A stretch of 64,000 bases of DNA from Scleroderma bovista (taxonomy: Eukaryota > Basidiomycota > Agaricomycetes > Boletales > Sclerodermataceae): NCBI GenBank assembly GCA_037178675.1, contig JAYMGJ010000751.1, positions 17,188-81,187 on the forward strand, in the 5' to 3' direction. Made by a program: the position numbers and the translations under genes. The notes under the pieces were generated by a model. That model had not been told where the DNA came from. It did no database searches and saw only the letters and a program-made list of their open reading frames with translations. Shown here piece by piece: positions 10,068 through 23,179 of this stretch; positions within the stretch are counted from its first letter, which is position 1; each line of letters begins with the position of its first letter.

Positions 10068-12832
10068 GGCAGTCTGACTAAATTGTACATAGGGGGTTGA
10101 TCAGGCAACAGAATCTGTGAAAAACTCTTATGCAGCTACATAGTTGCCATAACTCTGAGGTAAACACTGGTGAACAGTACTAGTAAGGTCTCAAGAACCT
10201 GGCAAAAATTCCCAATATATTAGTATATCCCAGAGCAGTGGAACTAAATCAATCTCCGAGACCTCTATTGCCACCGAAAAGTGGTGCTTAAGGTGCACTA
10301 TTGGCATATAGTCACACCATCCGCATCGTTAACACAAATGGTCCCATTCGGACAGCCTGGATGGGAATGAATGTAAGTAACACGATAAGAGATTTGCTAT
10401 GATCGAAGCTCTTACATGCATTATTACCGAACTCACAACAAAAATAACCGCTGTCGCAGCATGCACCCTCGCAGCAGGTACCAGTTTTAATACAAGAGTG
10501 TGTATGGCCATGACACTAAGAAACGTACAATATTGGTATCGGTCAGCTGGTATGTCCACTAGGCACGTACACAGTTATAACCATTCGAGGTGCAGTAGAA
10601 TATGCCACACATGTCTGTCGATGAATGAGCACAGGTTGAGTTGAATATAACATGGTCCACTAACGCCGTCCTTTACCACAAAGGAAATCACGTCGTAACA
10701 ACAGACCCGGGACGACGCTTGCCTCGAGTTCGTGAAAGGGTGGGACATCATTGGGAGCTCCAAAGGCGATGTGCGGGAAAAGGATCGGTACGACACTGAG
10801 GAAATGGAGCTTCATTTTGACAGTTGGGAGGACAAGAACTGCCTAAGTGCCTGCATATATTTTACATTTTATAGTCCAAGAAGAGAACAAGTTTTTCAAA
10901 TCGGGTGGAGTCCCTAATGGTCCTATTTGTCCCGGGTCCATTGAGCCCATGATTTGAAAAAGTCGCTCAAGCACTGGCAGTGGCGATAACGACGTGGCGA
11001 ATGCGGTGGCATAATAATTACACCAAGTGCTTCGCGAGGAAGGCACCTGGGCCTTCTTGACCCGAGTCTTCTTTGCAAAGGATCGGCGCGGGCAGGATCT
11101 GTGGGAATACTATGACATTACTGTGTTTAACACGTCATGAGGTATGCCAAAAAAGGAAATCAATCAGCTGTGTGCGCTGTCGTTCTGACTCCTCGTTCCA
11201 CCTAGACTACGTTCAACCTTGCCTTTGTCATTCTGCCAGCGAACGGTCCAGACAGTCAGTCTCTAGATGGGAAAGAAGCAGAGAAATACCACTACGAAAA
11301 TTATTACAACCATCCCAGGACGTCAAGCTCACCCTCGGACACCTGTTGACAAACAGCTGGCCCTCTCACACAAGCCGGAACTTTTGTGGTATCCCTGCGG
11401 CCACAAGCCAGCAGTGCCGACTGCCGAGGCACATGAAGAGATTCATCAATATTAATGATCAACAAAATCAACCTTACCGCTGACTCTGATTAGGAGGAAC
11501 AATGTTATATGCATGTCTCTAATGTTGAGATCGAAGAGCATCCGCAGCAATATTCCAAAAATGAATCTTCGCTGACATCAGGATCACATTGTTTACAAGG
11601 TCATTACAACCCTAAAAGCGAGGCACTTTCTGAACTGACGCGAGTGTGTCTTTTTTTTCGTTGTCCGGTTGTACCCCCCCCCCCTTCCCCTTATCATGGG
11701 ATGAATGTATTCAGAGGTAGGATATTCGCAATATGCGGGCGTCATCACCATTTCGTGTCACGGTGATTTAGCCTATCTTTTTCTACTAAATTCCTTTTGT
11801 CTTCGCATCTAATGCCGCAGTTGGTCTTCCTGTCGAAGGAATTTGCTTGGATGCTGTGTAAATAGCCTATCCTCTAAATCATGTAGCAATGGTATGTTTT
11901 CCTTTCCATGACAATGCAATTTAGACATTAAATGACATCAATTCCCCGGCCGGAGACTTGCCGATGTCGATGATACATCGCTCCAGCATTTGGTCTTGAG
12001 ATCAGTAGTCAAGGAGTGGAATGATAGGTTACTGAGTCCTGGATGAATTCGCGCGCTAATCACGATTCACGATGGGTTGATGGGTGTGAACCAGGTCCAT
12101 ACCTGATGGGATTAATACAGGGTATGACTAGCCCCAAGATTAGAATCCAAGAGTATCACTGAATCCCGCTGTAGTCCGAAGTGACACATAACCTCCCGAG
12201 CACAAGTGCAGCGATGATCACCATGTGGAAAAGTCTGTCGGTAATGACTCGATCAGTCATCGAAAGACAAGAAAACGAGCGGACTCCGAGCAGAAACAAC
12301 TCTTTGCTTCACCTGCCACAGCGCGATTTGATTGTTCAAGGAATTGGCTCGAGTAGAATCAAGATCGAAAGAGAGATGTTGCAAGTTTTGATGTGGAAAG
12401 TGACTAGGAAAGTTGATCGATCGATCAATATCCGACTTTGTAACGGGCGACTCAGTCAAGTCGACATGCCCAATACCACAATTGCATATAATGAGTCCTA
12501 TCTGTGCTTCAAGGTGCATGCAATGTATATTGGGAAGAATCTAAAAGAATGTTACTGGAGACTACGTACAAGGTACCTACGACGCTACCTACCATGGAAC
12601 ACGAGACCGAAAAATGCATAGCATAGACAAAGAAACTAATCAAAGAAAAAAAAAAAGCAGGCCAGGCTCATGGAGGCAGCAACTAAATATACAAAAGAAA
12701 CGAGTGCAATGGAACATGTAGATAGAGCTGTACCCCGCACCAAAAAGTTGAGGTAACCCTTGTCAACACATGAGCGCTTGTGTAGAGCTTAGGCGAAAGA
12801 TACTTCGTACCAGTCAGAGGCATCTTGCTATT
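10068..12832. other. Long intergenic stretch without a recognised gene
   Basis: I see only short open frames without family motifs or shared splice-linked continuations. There is a C-run at about 11671-11683 and an A-run near 12646. Nothing here resembles an rRNA, a tRNA cloverleaf that I could fold by eye, or a transposase. It may hold the 3' region of the minus-strand gene that follows, and old repeat debris. Confidence 0.5.
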
Positions 12833-15800
12833 CTACCAACCCATATGTCTCATTCCGGATATACCCGTAATCGGCGTTGCCTGGGTAGGCGGGTGCATAC
12901 CCCCTGGCGGAGGCCGATATCCTAAAAGCCACGGAGGCTGACTCTGCCCATGTCCTATCGGTTGAGGCGGAGGGGGGACAACTGGGTAGGCATACATAGG
13001 GTATGGCGGGCCATAAAAGACAACGGGATGCTGCTGCTGTGTAGCGATGGGTACGACAGGACCAGGTGGTGGCAGAGGCTGAACACATAGGCCAGCAGGA
13101 GGAATACTATGCGTGGCTGGTGGTTGGAAAGGAGGTTGCGGAAGAAAGTGAGGGGCAGAAGCTTGGAAAGTAGTTGTAGCAGCAGGTGCGGTGGAAGGTG
13201 GTACTGGAACTGCGCATCCAGTGCGCTTGCTTTGCACGCTGCTAGCGGATCGTCCATGCGTACTAGCTCCGGAAGGGGCAACCCATCCATTCCCAGATAT
13301 TGGCGTAGCAGGCATCGTGTGTCTTGGGAGTGAGTCTGGGTTTGTTTTCATTGCTGCCGGAGGGGCCTTTGGGTCGACAACAGCTTCCGCCGCTGATACC
13401 GCCTTGGAGGGTTCAGACGGAGTAGTTTGTTGGTCAGACGACCCGTTATGCATAGCTGCTCCCATCGGCTGTGATGGCGGCCTGCTGGGTGTCTTTACAC
13501 CTAGCTCGTCAACATCATCAGCGGTCCAATCAATCGAAGCGTTATAAGGTGATACTTTACCTGTGTTCCCACTGCTCGCATCCAGCACAGGTCGGCCATC
13601 ACTCCCACTGTCATCTTCCCCTCCACTACCGAGTTTAAGCCGATCCACAATTTCCCTCGTTCTTGACGCTTTCTCCCGCTTCCGTTTCGTGGCTGAGGCG
13701 AAAAAGGCTGGAAGCAACGAGGTTGGATTGGGTGCATCGAAGGATTCAAATGAGTCCCGTGATTCGGATGGACAATACGGGCTAGGAGAGTCTGGAAGTG
13801 GAGACGTCGTGCTTGATACTACACTTGATGCTGGTGTTGATGGTAAAATAGAGTCAGGACAAGAACTACTTGATGATGGCGATTCGGCTGTAGATCCGCG
13901 TGATCGACCAGACACAGCGGTACCCCGTCCTGCGCAACATAACTTCTGTAAGTACCGATGACAAAAAAGGAAGTGACTCACCGCGATCAGCAGGTGGCGA
14001 ACACGGCGGTGTTACTGGTTCCCAAAATCCTTGTGCATCCTTCCTCAGCCCTGCGCTGTTCGCGGGACTGCCGGCTGAAGCTCGAAGAGAAGGACTCGGA
14101 CTAGCATCAGAACACGTCGACCGCTCTTCTTGGTCACTCCCACTTCCATTGTTGTTGAATCGATTTGCACCCTCGGCGGATTTGTGGTCAGCACTACCGG
14201 ATCCTGCACCCGGGGCGAATCCCCGTGATGGTACGATACGATGCGCAGAGTCCTGGACATATCCACCATTGAGAGCGGGAAACATAGGCATCTCCGAGTC
14301 GAGCGAAGTTTGAGAATGAGTGCGGATCGCTTCAGGTTTGTGTGATAACGCCATCTTTGTGTATAACGCAGATTGGTTCGTAGAATCAAGCACATCGGGT
14401 GGTCTCGACGCCCAGCTGGGGACCAAATTTCTGCCGCGAGAGTCTACTCCCTCCATCTTTCCAGAAGTGCCCATAGGTTGTAGAGAATGAATGGGACGCG
14501 AAGTAGACTGGGGGATGTGGGACTGAGGGTCGGGCTTACGAGATGAATGAGGTGTGGACTCCGACATCGGTGACAGATCTGCATTGCGCAGATGAAAGAA
14601 AAAAGATTAGATGCGAACTCCATACGATAGGGAAACAGGGAGGGAAATCAAAAGACATCGTGACACTACCTACACAAACAGATACTCGCGCAGAAATGTG
14701 CCAACGTGACGCTCATCGACACAGAAGAGAAGGACGGGAGAGACCCAAGGTGAGGGAGGAGATATACTCACGTTCCTTTGCTCGAGATACACAACGAGCC
14801 GAGCCCAGTAGATTACCATGTCCCGACCCGACAGCCTGATAGTTTTCCAAACCCCACGCCGATGCATGTGCCACCTGCACCACAGATTGATGCCCAAAAG
14901 GAGTTCGCACGGAGCCAGCGGATGAGGCGACAGGGGTGCTACACTGCCATCCCGACGCAGGGTGATGTGTATCTTCTCGTAGAGGGGACAGACCTTTGTT
15001 CTTTACCGCAGGACGTATCTGTCCTCGGCTCGGTGTGTCACATGACGCCTGGCCGCGGCCCCCAACAACTCCCAATTGTGGAGTAGCGTTCTTGCTATGC
15101 CTAGCTCGGAACGGAACAGGTCCGACGATCTCTTTCACTATCTCTAGCCACCGTATCCTCCCTTCTTCTACCTCCTCTTCGGATATCGAAACATCCAATG
15201 TTCTTCTGCGTGACCGTATGCGACGTCTGATACCAGTGGCCAGCTGTAAGTTAACGGGATCCCTGTACACATTTTCAGATAGACCCAACCCATGCCATCC
15301 AAAGAACCCAGCACATGCTTCGTATGAACGAAGAGCCGCTTCAGCGGCGTTTACCGCGATGCTGGAGCTAGCGTCGCCAAGAGAGTACTTCGCTGGAAGG
15401 CATTGTCGGGAAAAACTACCATTCTTGGACATTTCATCGCGAAAGAAATCAATGGTCTTATGGGAGATCTTCCGGAAGTTGCCCTTGCGACGGGGTAGCG
15501 AAGAGCGAAGGAGGGAGGCATGGTAATGCGGTGCTTTAGCATATGGACTATGACATAGAGATGAATGCACCCCGCGTTCGAACCATCTAGTCCTTGTATT
15601 GAGCGACGAATTGCGTGGAAGAAGAAAGGGGTCTTTGGATACTAGGAGTGACTGTGCAGATTTGAAAGGGGAATTTGGAGGGGTTGTAGGAGGAGTGCTT
15701 GTGCTGCAGTGGGTGAAGCTCGATGAAGTCGAGGTGGATGACAACGATGCAGATGAAGGTGTTGGTGTCAAAGCACGAGCCACTCGCCGATCCCTGACGG

Positions 15801-16032
15801 AGACGGGTGCCGTCTGAGAAGTACAGGTCGTGTGGGTTCTTTGTGCAAGAAGCCTCATGAGCCTAGAGGTAGATGCCCCTTGAGAATGGGGGCATCGTAG
15901 GGAAGGAAGACCCCAATGAACGTCGCCGTAGTATGTCTCACACCGATTGTCTGTGTGGATGGACCCGCAACCCGTGAGGCAAGGACAGCGGTCGTCCTGC
16001 ACCATCTCGGACGTCGCGGATGGCGACGGCAT
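12833..16032 (-). CDS. Large low-complexity protein, function unknown
   Basis: I join exons 14772-16032, 13982-14578 and 12833-13929. The splice signals (gtgagt to ag) keep one frame of 985 codons. The N-terminal third is Ser/Thr/Pro-rich and contains a more ordered block with SLRSYEACAGFFGWHG-like and EEGRIRWLEIVKEIVGPVPFRARH sequences. The middle is Ser/Gly-rich with WEPVTPPCSP. The C-terminus is Pro/Gln/Tyr-rich (PPYPMYAYPVVPPPPQPIG, PPGGMHPP). A possible extra 5' exon (16043-16252) with Ser-Pro repeats would raise it to 1043 codons. I do not recognise a domain; the composition suits a regulatory or condensate-forming protein, but that is only an impression. Two separate genes are possible, since ATGs occur at 14567. 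Confidence 0.55.
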
Positions 16033-16537
16033 AGAAACTCACCGAGGCAGGAGACTCAAAATTCAGCGTCGGTTTGGGAGAAAGTGGGGTGAAGGGAGAA
16101 GTTGAGTAGCTGAGTGGAGTGGCGGAAGCTGTAGGAGAAAATGAAAGGACTTTGTGATCACAGAGACTCGGCCGAAAGACTTCAAGAACAAATGACTGGG
16201 AGACAAAACGCAGCTGAGACTCGAGGCCCGCGTCGAATCCACCTATACACACTGCGCGATGCGCTGGTCTCCACTCTCAGTGTCGGTTAAGCGATGGTTT
16301 ATTAGCAAGTCTGAATGGAGCCACAGTGTATGGGGGACGGGTACGCTGCGATGGTCGTTGGTGACAGTGTCTCAATGAGTTTGCATGTCCAGTACAACTG
16401 CCCGAGCCTGGCCAGCCCAGAGCGACGAAAGGAAAAAAAAAAAAGACGAGTGCCACGATTATCGGCCTATCAAACCGCAGCACACAAACAACTTGCCCGC
16501 GGCACAGGTAACCACTCTCCCCGAAAGACAGAGTAGT

Positions 16538-19500
16538 CTAGAACGACACCACAATCTCCCAATCGTCTGCGATCCCGACGGCAGGATCCATGAGCACTAA
16601 CACTCCCGCCCTGCCTTCCGCAGTCGCGCCAAACCCGGAGCCTTCCTCCCACTCCCACTCCAACCCAGACCCACCAATGATATTCACCGCTGCAGGTCGT
16701 GCACCTATTCCAAGTATAATTACGCGCTCCACACGTACACCCGAGATGGTCTGTGCGAAAGCATTGCTGGGATCGTACAGTGCGACGTCGTTCGAACCAT
16801 CCTGCTTCCCTCCTCTGGTGTTCCAAAGTCGCAACGCCTTGTTATTGCTCTTCTTCGACCCTCCTTTCTTTGTCTCGGCACCAAACTCACGCCATACAAA
16901 CTCGCCATCGGTATGACCATACCCCTCCCCCTCATCGAGGTACACTTTCCCACTTGCAGCACCATCGACGTTGAGAGCGACCCGGAGTGTGAAGGGGTCC
17001 TTGCGCATCAATCCTGATGATCGTCTAGGTCGTTCGCGTGTGGGCACAATCGATCCACCGCGGATAAGCAATGGTATTTCATGGAGTTCCGCAGGCACTG
17101 TCACCGTCCGCCCGTGAGGGTTCTTGGCCACAGCAGGATAGGCGTGTGAGGTGAAATAGTTGTAGTAGATTTGCGAGTCTGGGAGGTACATAGAGGTGCT
17201 CGTCGCTCCCCGTGTAGTGATGGGCTTGACGAGAAGGCCAGATGAGCCAACGTAAAATTGGTCGTCGATCGCGAAACCTTCGGGGTCATGAGGGAACACT
17301 ACATACTGCGGACTGTAGGGTGGACCCGTAGTGAGCCCGACAACGGTCTGGACATAAACTAGAAACGCACCGCACGATCGGCATACCGGTCGTACTCAGT
17401 TCTTTGAACGCAGCGTACCACACTGGCAACATCGCGTATCGTAATTTCAGGGTATCCCTTATCATACTCTTGTATGGCTCATCCAGAAGGTACGGCTCGC
17501 GTCGTTTCGAGTCAATGTGCGCATGTGCACGGAAAAACGGGCTAAATGCCCCAACCACATACCACCTGACGAGTAGCTCGGGGTCAGGGTTGCCGAAGAA
17601 ACCACCGACATCAGCTAAAACAGCCGCAAGGAATATAAGTGTCTTAAGAAAGGCAGCTATATAGAAAACTCACAACCACCAAACGCAATACCGCCTAATC
17701 CATTCGACAGCACCATTTTGATCCCGACGGCCATATGCTCCCAAGAACAGAGGTTGTCGCCAGTCCACATAGCCCCAAACCGTTGGGAACCGGCATAAAA
17801 GGAGCGGGTCAAGACAAATGGCCGTTTCGGAGGGTCGGACCGGTGGAGGAGCGCATTATACGTCTGGTTGGTCTATGGAGAAGAATGGGTAATGTAGCCA
17901 GAAGGAGAAAGGCAACAACATACAAACATCATCCCATTAATATTATGGATGTCACGGTGCTCCCACCCCCCGTAATGCACGTTATCCCTGGGCATCGAGA
18001 TTTCTGGACCACTGAACACAGTAGGCTGTCCATGCATCAGCATCTGGTTCCATAGGTCTAGACAAGCGCTCCAACCTCGTTCATATCGTTCCAAATCCCA
18101 ATATTCTCCGTGCTATCAATCCAGGCCCATTGCCCATCCACGCTCTTGGTTTTGAAGAATGAAATCCACAAGTCCCAACTCTTGGGATTGAAAAAGTCGA
18201 TCCATGAAGAAGACCCAGGCCAGCACCATCCCTCGTACTCGCCCGATCCAGTCTTCGGCTTGACAAGCACACCGAGGTCGGATGCAATTTGGTACATGGG
18301 GTAATCAGATTCCCGCTTGAGATGCGGGTCCACAATAATCACCATCTATACGATCCGCAATGACACATTAGACAGAAAAAAAATCTGATAGCAAAACATA
18401 CCCTCCGTTCCACGGCTTCGATATCTTTAATCATGCCAACGGGGTCAGGGAAATTTTTCTTGTCCCAGATGAAGTATTTATGTCCAACCGAATATTCGAT
18501 ATCAAGCCAGATGACATCCAGTGGTATATCTGCATCGTCGAACCTGTCCTGGACGCTGCGCACGTCGTCTGAGTTTACATAGTTCCACCGACACTGGTGG
18601 TACCCAAGCGCCCAGTACGGAGGAAGCGGCGCAGTTCCTGTGAGGCGCGTGTACTGAGCGAAAATATCAGCAGGGGTGGGCCCAGGGAGGATGAACAAAT
18701 CCAGGATACCAGACTCCGATATCCAGTGTGTTTCTGTGCCAGTGGAGGTGCGGCCGATATCGACAGAGGTATCGCTGGCCATGAGGTCGAAGACGGCGAC
18801 AGTTGACTTGGCATTGTGGGCATGCATAAGAGGTACCGATCCATAAAGCGAAACAGGAGAGTCAGCTAGGTATTCGAAAACATCCGAGTTGTAGAGACGA
18901 AGGGGGTCGGTGTACGTTGCACCAGGGCCTGTTGTGGAAGGAAGTGATAGATTGGTGGCATGTTGGGGTATTCCATAGACGTGAAGATGGTTAGGGAAGG
19001 TGATATCCAGAGAGACAGACTCGGGGCCTATAAAACGGAAATAGTGTAAACAGAATTAGCGTTCAGCAAGTGCGAGAACATACCCTTGGGCTTAGAATCT
19101 GTCCATGTAGACCATGTTTCCTCCCACCAAGCGTCTTGTTCATCGCCCTCGAACCATGCAGCAGGGTTCACTTGCACTACGGTTTGCGCATCCCCATCCA
19201 TGATAGTTGCGGGTTTGCTGTCTTCTTTCGTCCTAAAGTGCTCCATGTGCAACAACCCCCTGCCGTTCAGCACAACTTGTTCGACGCCATCTTGGAAAAG
19301 AGTGACTTTTAGTGGCTCAAATTCGATGATAACTTCTATATTTTTCTTCTCGCCGTAGACGGCGCGCACCGCACTCTTTCCTACCGTCCATGCGATTTGA
19401 CGGTTTACACGCGGTTCTTGAACAAGGGCCCAACTGGCAGCTTCGTCATATCGCTTTCGCAGACCCCCAACCTCGTCCATCCGTACTCGCACGACTCCAT

Positions 19501-19786
19501 CCTCGTGCAGCCGTACATCGAGTCCGAAATTCACAGTGGGGTATATGGACGACTTGACAGATGCGGTGAATGATGCGCGGTCAGATGCAAGCACGACCGA
19601 AGACGGGTCAATGGAGTAGGGAGACTTCCAGGAAGATCCTGCTGCATGTGCACGGGCTGAGAGGGCACGCCCGCGCCTACAGAAGCCAGATTGGGCACAT
19701 GTCTTGAAGTCGTTGGATTTAAAGGCTAGGATTTGGGATGTTGAGAGGAGACAACTGAGGATAAGGAAGACGGTGGGGGGCCACAT
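16538..19786 (-). CDS. Glucosidase II alpha subunit (GH31)
   Basis: Trims the inner glucoses from N-glycans in the endoplasmic reticulum during glycoprotein quality control. An N-terminal signal peptide (MWPPTVFLILSCLLSTSQILA) precedes the FKTCAQSGFCRRGRAL block typical of the family. The GH31 barrel shows PPYWALGYHQCRWNY, DVIWLDIEY, the nucleophile motif WNDMNE-PTVF (split by an intron), TRSFYAGSQRFGAMWTGDN, ADVGGFFGNPDPEL with the acid/base region, and FSPFFRAHAH. Seven exons (19084-19786, 18402-19027, 18076-18345, 17924-18025, 17677-17863, 17371-17614, 16538-17312) give 969 codons, normal for the family. Two introns use GTTGGA and GTTGTG donors. Distal beta-sheet domains are intact. No ER-retention motif is seen, as expected for the alpha subunit. 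Confidence 0.93.
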
Positions 19787-19892
19787 TGTTTGCTACAACG
19801 TAGCCGCGTACTAACTGCTTTGTAGCTGGGCTACAAATTAAAAGTAGTGCGGTTTACTTATGTAAGCCACTCTTAGTAAGGCCAGCCAAGTC

Positions 19893-19940
19893 GGAACGAC
19901 CATCTTCATCTACGAAGAGAGTCTGGCTTAGGGAGACTAG
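19893..19940. repeat. 48-bp segment shared, inverted, with 2468-2515
   Basis: Differs from the reverse complement of 2468-2515 at one base. Here it lies between glucosidase II and a monooxygenase relic, in a minus-strand open frame reading VSLSQTLFVDED, which I cannot assign to a family. Confidence 0.7.
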
Positions 19941-20078
19941 GCGCCACTGATCAACCTGCTTAGTATCAAGGATGCGTTGTCCACTTAGGTACGGTCGGTG
20001 TCTGAGCTTTACCAAGCATGTGTGCCTTCCCCACGTATATAAGGGCGCTGCATTTACCATCATCATTTCCAAGCACTC

Positions 20079-20600
20079 ATGACCATGGTTCAAGCACCTG
20101 TTCGCTCTCTGCCAACCCTCCAAAGACTCGTCAGCACTGTGGGCCCCAACGATGTTCAGGAGGCTGTTGCAAAAGCATGGTTTACCCATTGGGCAGAGAC
20201 CATATGCTGCAAAGACGCAGTGGCGGGCATCCTCGATCTCATTGTCGATGACGCTTTCTGGTGCGATATACTTGCATTCACCTGGAACTTCCACATGTAT
20301 GAAGGAATGTACACTGAGACAGTTCCTCGCAGATCAATTGCTCAAGTTCGATCTGACCGCATTTAAGCTTCGTGAATATGTAGTTCGTGATGCTTGTTAA
20401 GCTGTATGAGGACCTCGTATGGATGGGCGTTTTCAACTTCAACACCGGTGGGACATGCAACTGTGATTTTCAGACTCGTTTCCTTGGAAGACGGGTCATG
20501 GAAGGCCCATGGATTTGAAACTGCCCGTGGTGTGTTCACAAACCTCGACGATCTTGGCTGATTTCCTGAAGGACCACGAGCCAAATCATGGAACGTGGGC
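20079..20600 (+). pseudogene. Truncated flavin monooxygenase relic (N-terminal domain)
   Basis: Matches the start of the neighbouring intact gene (PVRSLPTLQRL, GILDLIVDDAFW, HMYEG) but shifts frame after about 80 residues and stops at 20365. Scattered homology continues to the KDHEPNHG-like segment near 20590 and then ends. Its promoter-proximal sequence also matches (CCACGTATATAAGGGC at about 20033). It is a partial tandem duplicate of 20805-23179. Confidence 0.85.
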
Positions 20601-20740
20601 TGGCGGTGCCACTTCGCGAACCCTCGCATAGTCACACGAGTAGTCAATTCAATTCACTTCAGTTCAATCCGCGACAATACTAAGATAAGGTCTTTGTATT
20701 ATTTATTAATTCATGGAGCTTTACTAACTACACGTGGGCC

Positions 20741-20757
20741 TTCGCCACATATATGGG
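20741..20757 (+). promoter_or_regulatory. TATA-like core promoter element of the monooxygenase gene
   Basis: TTCGCCACATATATGGG lies about 50 bp before the start codon. It aligns with TTCCCCACGTATATAAGG at about 20030 and TTCCCCACGTATATATGG at about 1372 in front of the two relics. Retention of the same box at the same distance in all three copies supports a core promoter role. Confidence 0.5.
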
Positions 20758-20804
20758 GTGCTGTGTGGTGAGTTTTCCCATCATCACTCTCTTCCCAAGC
20801 ACTC

Positions 20805-23179
20805 ATGACCGTGGTTCAAGTGCCCGTTCGCTCTCTGCCGACTCTCCAAAGACTGGGCAGCACCGTGGACCCCAACGTCGACTTTCACGCTGTCGCCGAA
20901 GCATGGTTTACCCGTTTCGCAGATGCCATGACCTCCAAAGACGTGGCGGGCATCCTCGACCTCATTGTCGATGACGCTTTCTGGCGCGATATGCTTACAC
21001 TCACCTGGGACTTCCACACTTATGAAGGAAGGGACACTGTCAAAAAGTTCCTCACAGATCAATTACCCAAGTTCGATCTGTCTGCCTTTAAGCTTCGTGA
21101 AGAGCTCGTGTCGCTTGATAGGCCATATGAGGACCTCGTGTGGATCATGGGCATATTCAATTTTGATACCGAGGTGGGACATGCAACAGGGATTTTCAGA
21201 CTTATTCCCTTGGCAGACGGGTCATGGAAGGCTCACAGTGTGTACACAAACCTCGATGATCTCAAGGGCTTCCCGGAAAAGACCGGTTTGCTGAGGAACC
21301 ACGAGCCGAACCATGGAAAGTGGGCTGAGAGGCGGGAAAGGGAACAAGAATTCCTCGACGAAGAGCCCGGCGCGCTCATTATCGGAGGAGGCCAGAGCGG
21401 CCTTGATGTTGCGGCACGTCTCAAGATGCTCGGGATCAACTCACTTATCATCGAACGGCATGATCGCGTTGGAGATAACTGGAGGACCCGATATGCAGCA
21501 TTGTGCTTGAATAACACGGTATGTGAGTAGTCAACGATGGGTTGACCCCAATGCCATCGCTGAGGCCAGCCGTAGGGTACGACCACATGCCCTACTTGCC
21601 GTATGTTAAACGTCATCATCGTTGTATTTGAGTAAAGAAATCATATCGCTTTGCTGCAGCTTCCCTCCATCGTGGCCTGTCCATACACCGGCCGTGAAGT
21701 TGGCCAATTGGTTGGAGTCATATGCTCAGTCGCTTGAACTAAACGTCTGGACTTCGGCTACTGTTCTTTCCGTCGAACCCAGCACCAAGGGCAAGAGGTG
21801 GTCTGTTCGAGTTGTCCGTGGCGATGGCAGGGAGCGCGTCTTCGAGGTTAATCATGTGGTGTTTGCCACTGGGTTTGGCGATGGAAAACCTAGTATGCCA
21901 AATATACTTGGTCAAGTGTGTAGCATGCAGTGTCGCTTGGTCCAGTTATCGTGCTGACATCCGTTAACAGGTGGAGTTCAAGGGCCAAGTTTTACACTCT
22001 ACCCAGCACAAGGTTGCGATCGATCATCTAGGGAAGAAGGTCGCCGTCGTTGGCTCATGCACATCGGGTATATGGGCACTGCACTTACTCTTTTTATTGG
22101 CTAATACGTTACATACAGCCCATGATATTTGCTCAGACTACGCTGATCATGGAATTGGTAAGTGAAAACTTCACCATGAAAATCGTTTCTAATGCTCCCC
22201 TAGATGTGACGATGGTTCAGAGAGGCCCGACCTATGTCATGTCTTCGAAAGAAGGCCTACCGAGAACAATAGGCGGTGAGCCCACCATTCTGGCACTCGG
22301 GCCCTCCCCCATGATTTATACGACTCTACGAAGGGTTATATAGAGAGGACGGTCCTCCCGTCGATCTTGCCGATCGCATTAGTGCATCATATCCAAACCA
22401 CTTTTTTCGGCTTTTAAACCAGCGTGTGACCAAGGACATAGCTGACGCTGACAAGTACGTTTTGACTTTGCAAAGTCGAGTCGATATTGGCTGAGGATGC
22501 GCAGGGACATCCTAGATGGACTCCGTAAAGTAGGGTTCAAACTCACTTTCGGAGAAGACGGCTCTGGTCTCATGGCACTGATGTGGAAGAAGGTTGGAGG
22601 GTACTACTTTGGTATCTCCCCTGACCTGCTCGTGGTGCCAGTTATTGACCATGGTCAAAAGATGTCGGGGCTTCGCAAAAGATCATCGACGGGAAAATCA
22701 AACTGAAGAGCGATGGTCCCATTGCAAGGTTCACACCCACGGGCCTGCTTTTCGAAGATGGTTCGACACTGGATGCGGATGTAGTTCTTTTTGCCACCGG
22801 GTAGGTGGACACCGGAAGTTTATCGTGGCCTTCACTGAATCCGCGGCCAAAACTGCACAGTTGCGGAAATGTACGCGAGACCTACCTCGGACTCCTCCCC
22901 GAAAACCTCCATGACGCTGTCACGCCTGTCTGGGGGATTAACGAAGAGGGCGAACCACACTCGCTGTGGCGCGAAATTGGCGGAAGTGGACCTGAGGGCA
23001 GAAAACTAGCTGGCCTCTGGTCAATCTTAGGTAATCTGGCATTGTGTCGATTCTACTCAAAACATATTGCGCTGCGTGAGTGTTTTCCTTTACTCGGTGA
23101 AGTCTGAACTACTCGGGCTGATAACGCTGGCTCAGAAATCAAGGCCTACGAGGAAGGAATATTTGGAGAACGTTATTAG
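20805..23179 (+). CDS. Flavin-containing monooxygenase with NTF2-like N-terminus
   Basis: Predicted NADPH/FAD oxygenase of the fungal FMO-like family; the substrate is unknown. Residues 1 to about 180 resemble an NTF2/SnoaL-like fold (AEAWFTRFADAMTSKDVAGILDLIVDDAFWRD). The FAD Rossmann site GALIIGGGQSGLDVAARL follows, then DRVGDNWRTRY, HVVFATGFGDGKP, and the NADPH site VAVVGSCTSAHDI. Late motifs are VLFATG, RETYLGLLPENLHD, PVWGINEEGE and GLWSILGNLALCRFYSKHIAL. I read eleven exons: 20805-21522, 21570-21600, 21660-21915, 21971-22067, 22119-22157, 22204-22275, 22334-22454, 22496-22611, 22662-22800, 22861-23075 and 23136-23179. They total 1848 nt with no internal stop, giving 615 residues. Two decayed copies occur in the window, so the family duplicates and dies locally. 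Confidence 0.88.

Noticed and set aside
10329..10559. Possible small hydrophobic secreted protein (minus strand)
   Set aside because: No hydrophobin cysteine pattern, no convincing signal peptide at the start and no splice partner; not supported.
14996..15526. 176-codon plus-strand frame
   Set aside because: Antisense to the large low-complexity gene, with no features of its own.
19854..20294. 146-codon minus-strand frame spanning the 48-bp repeat and the monooxygenase relic
   Set aside because: Most of it is antisense to the relic. Only the short VSLSQTLFVDED part lies outside it, and it has no recognised family.
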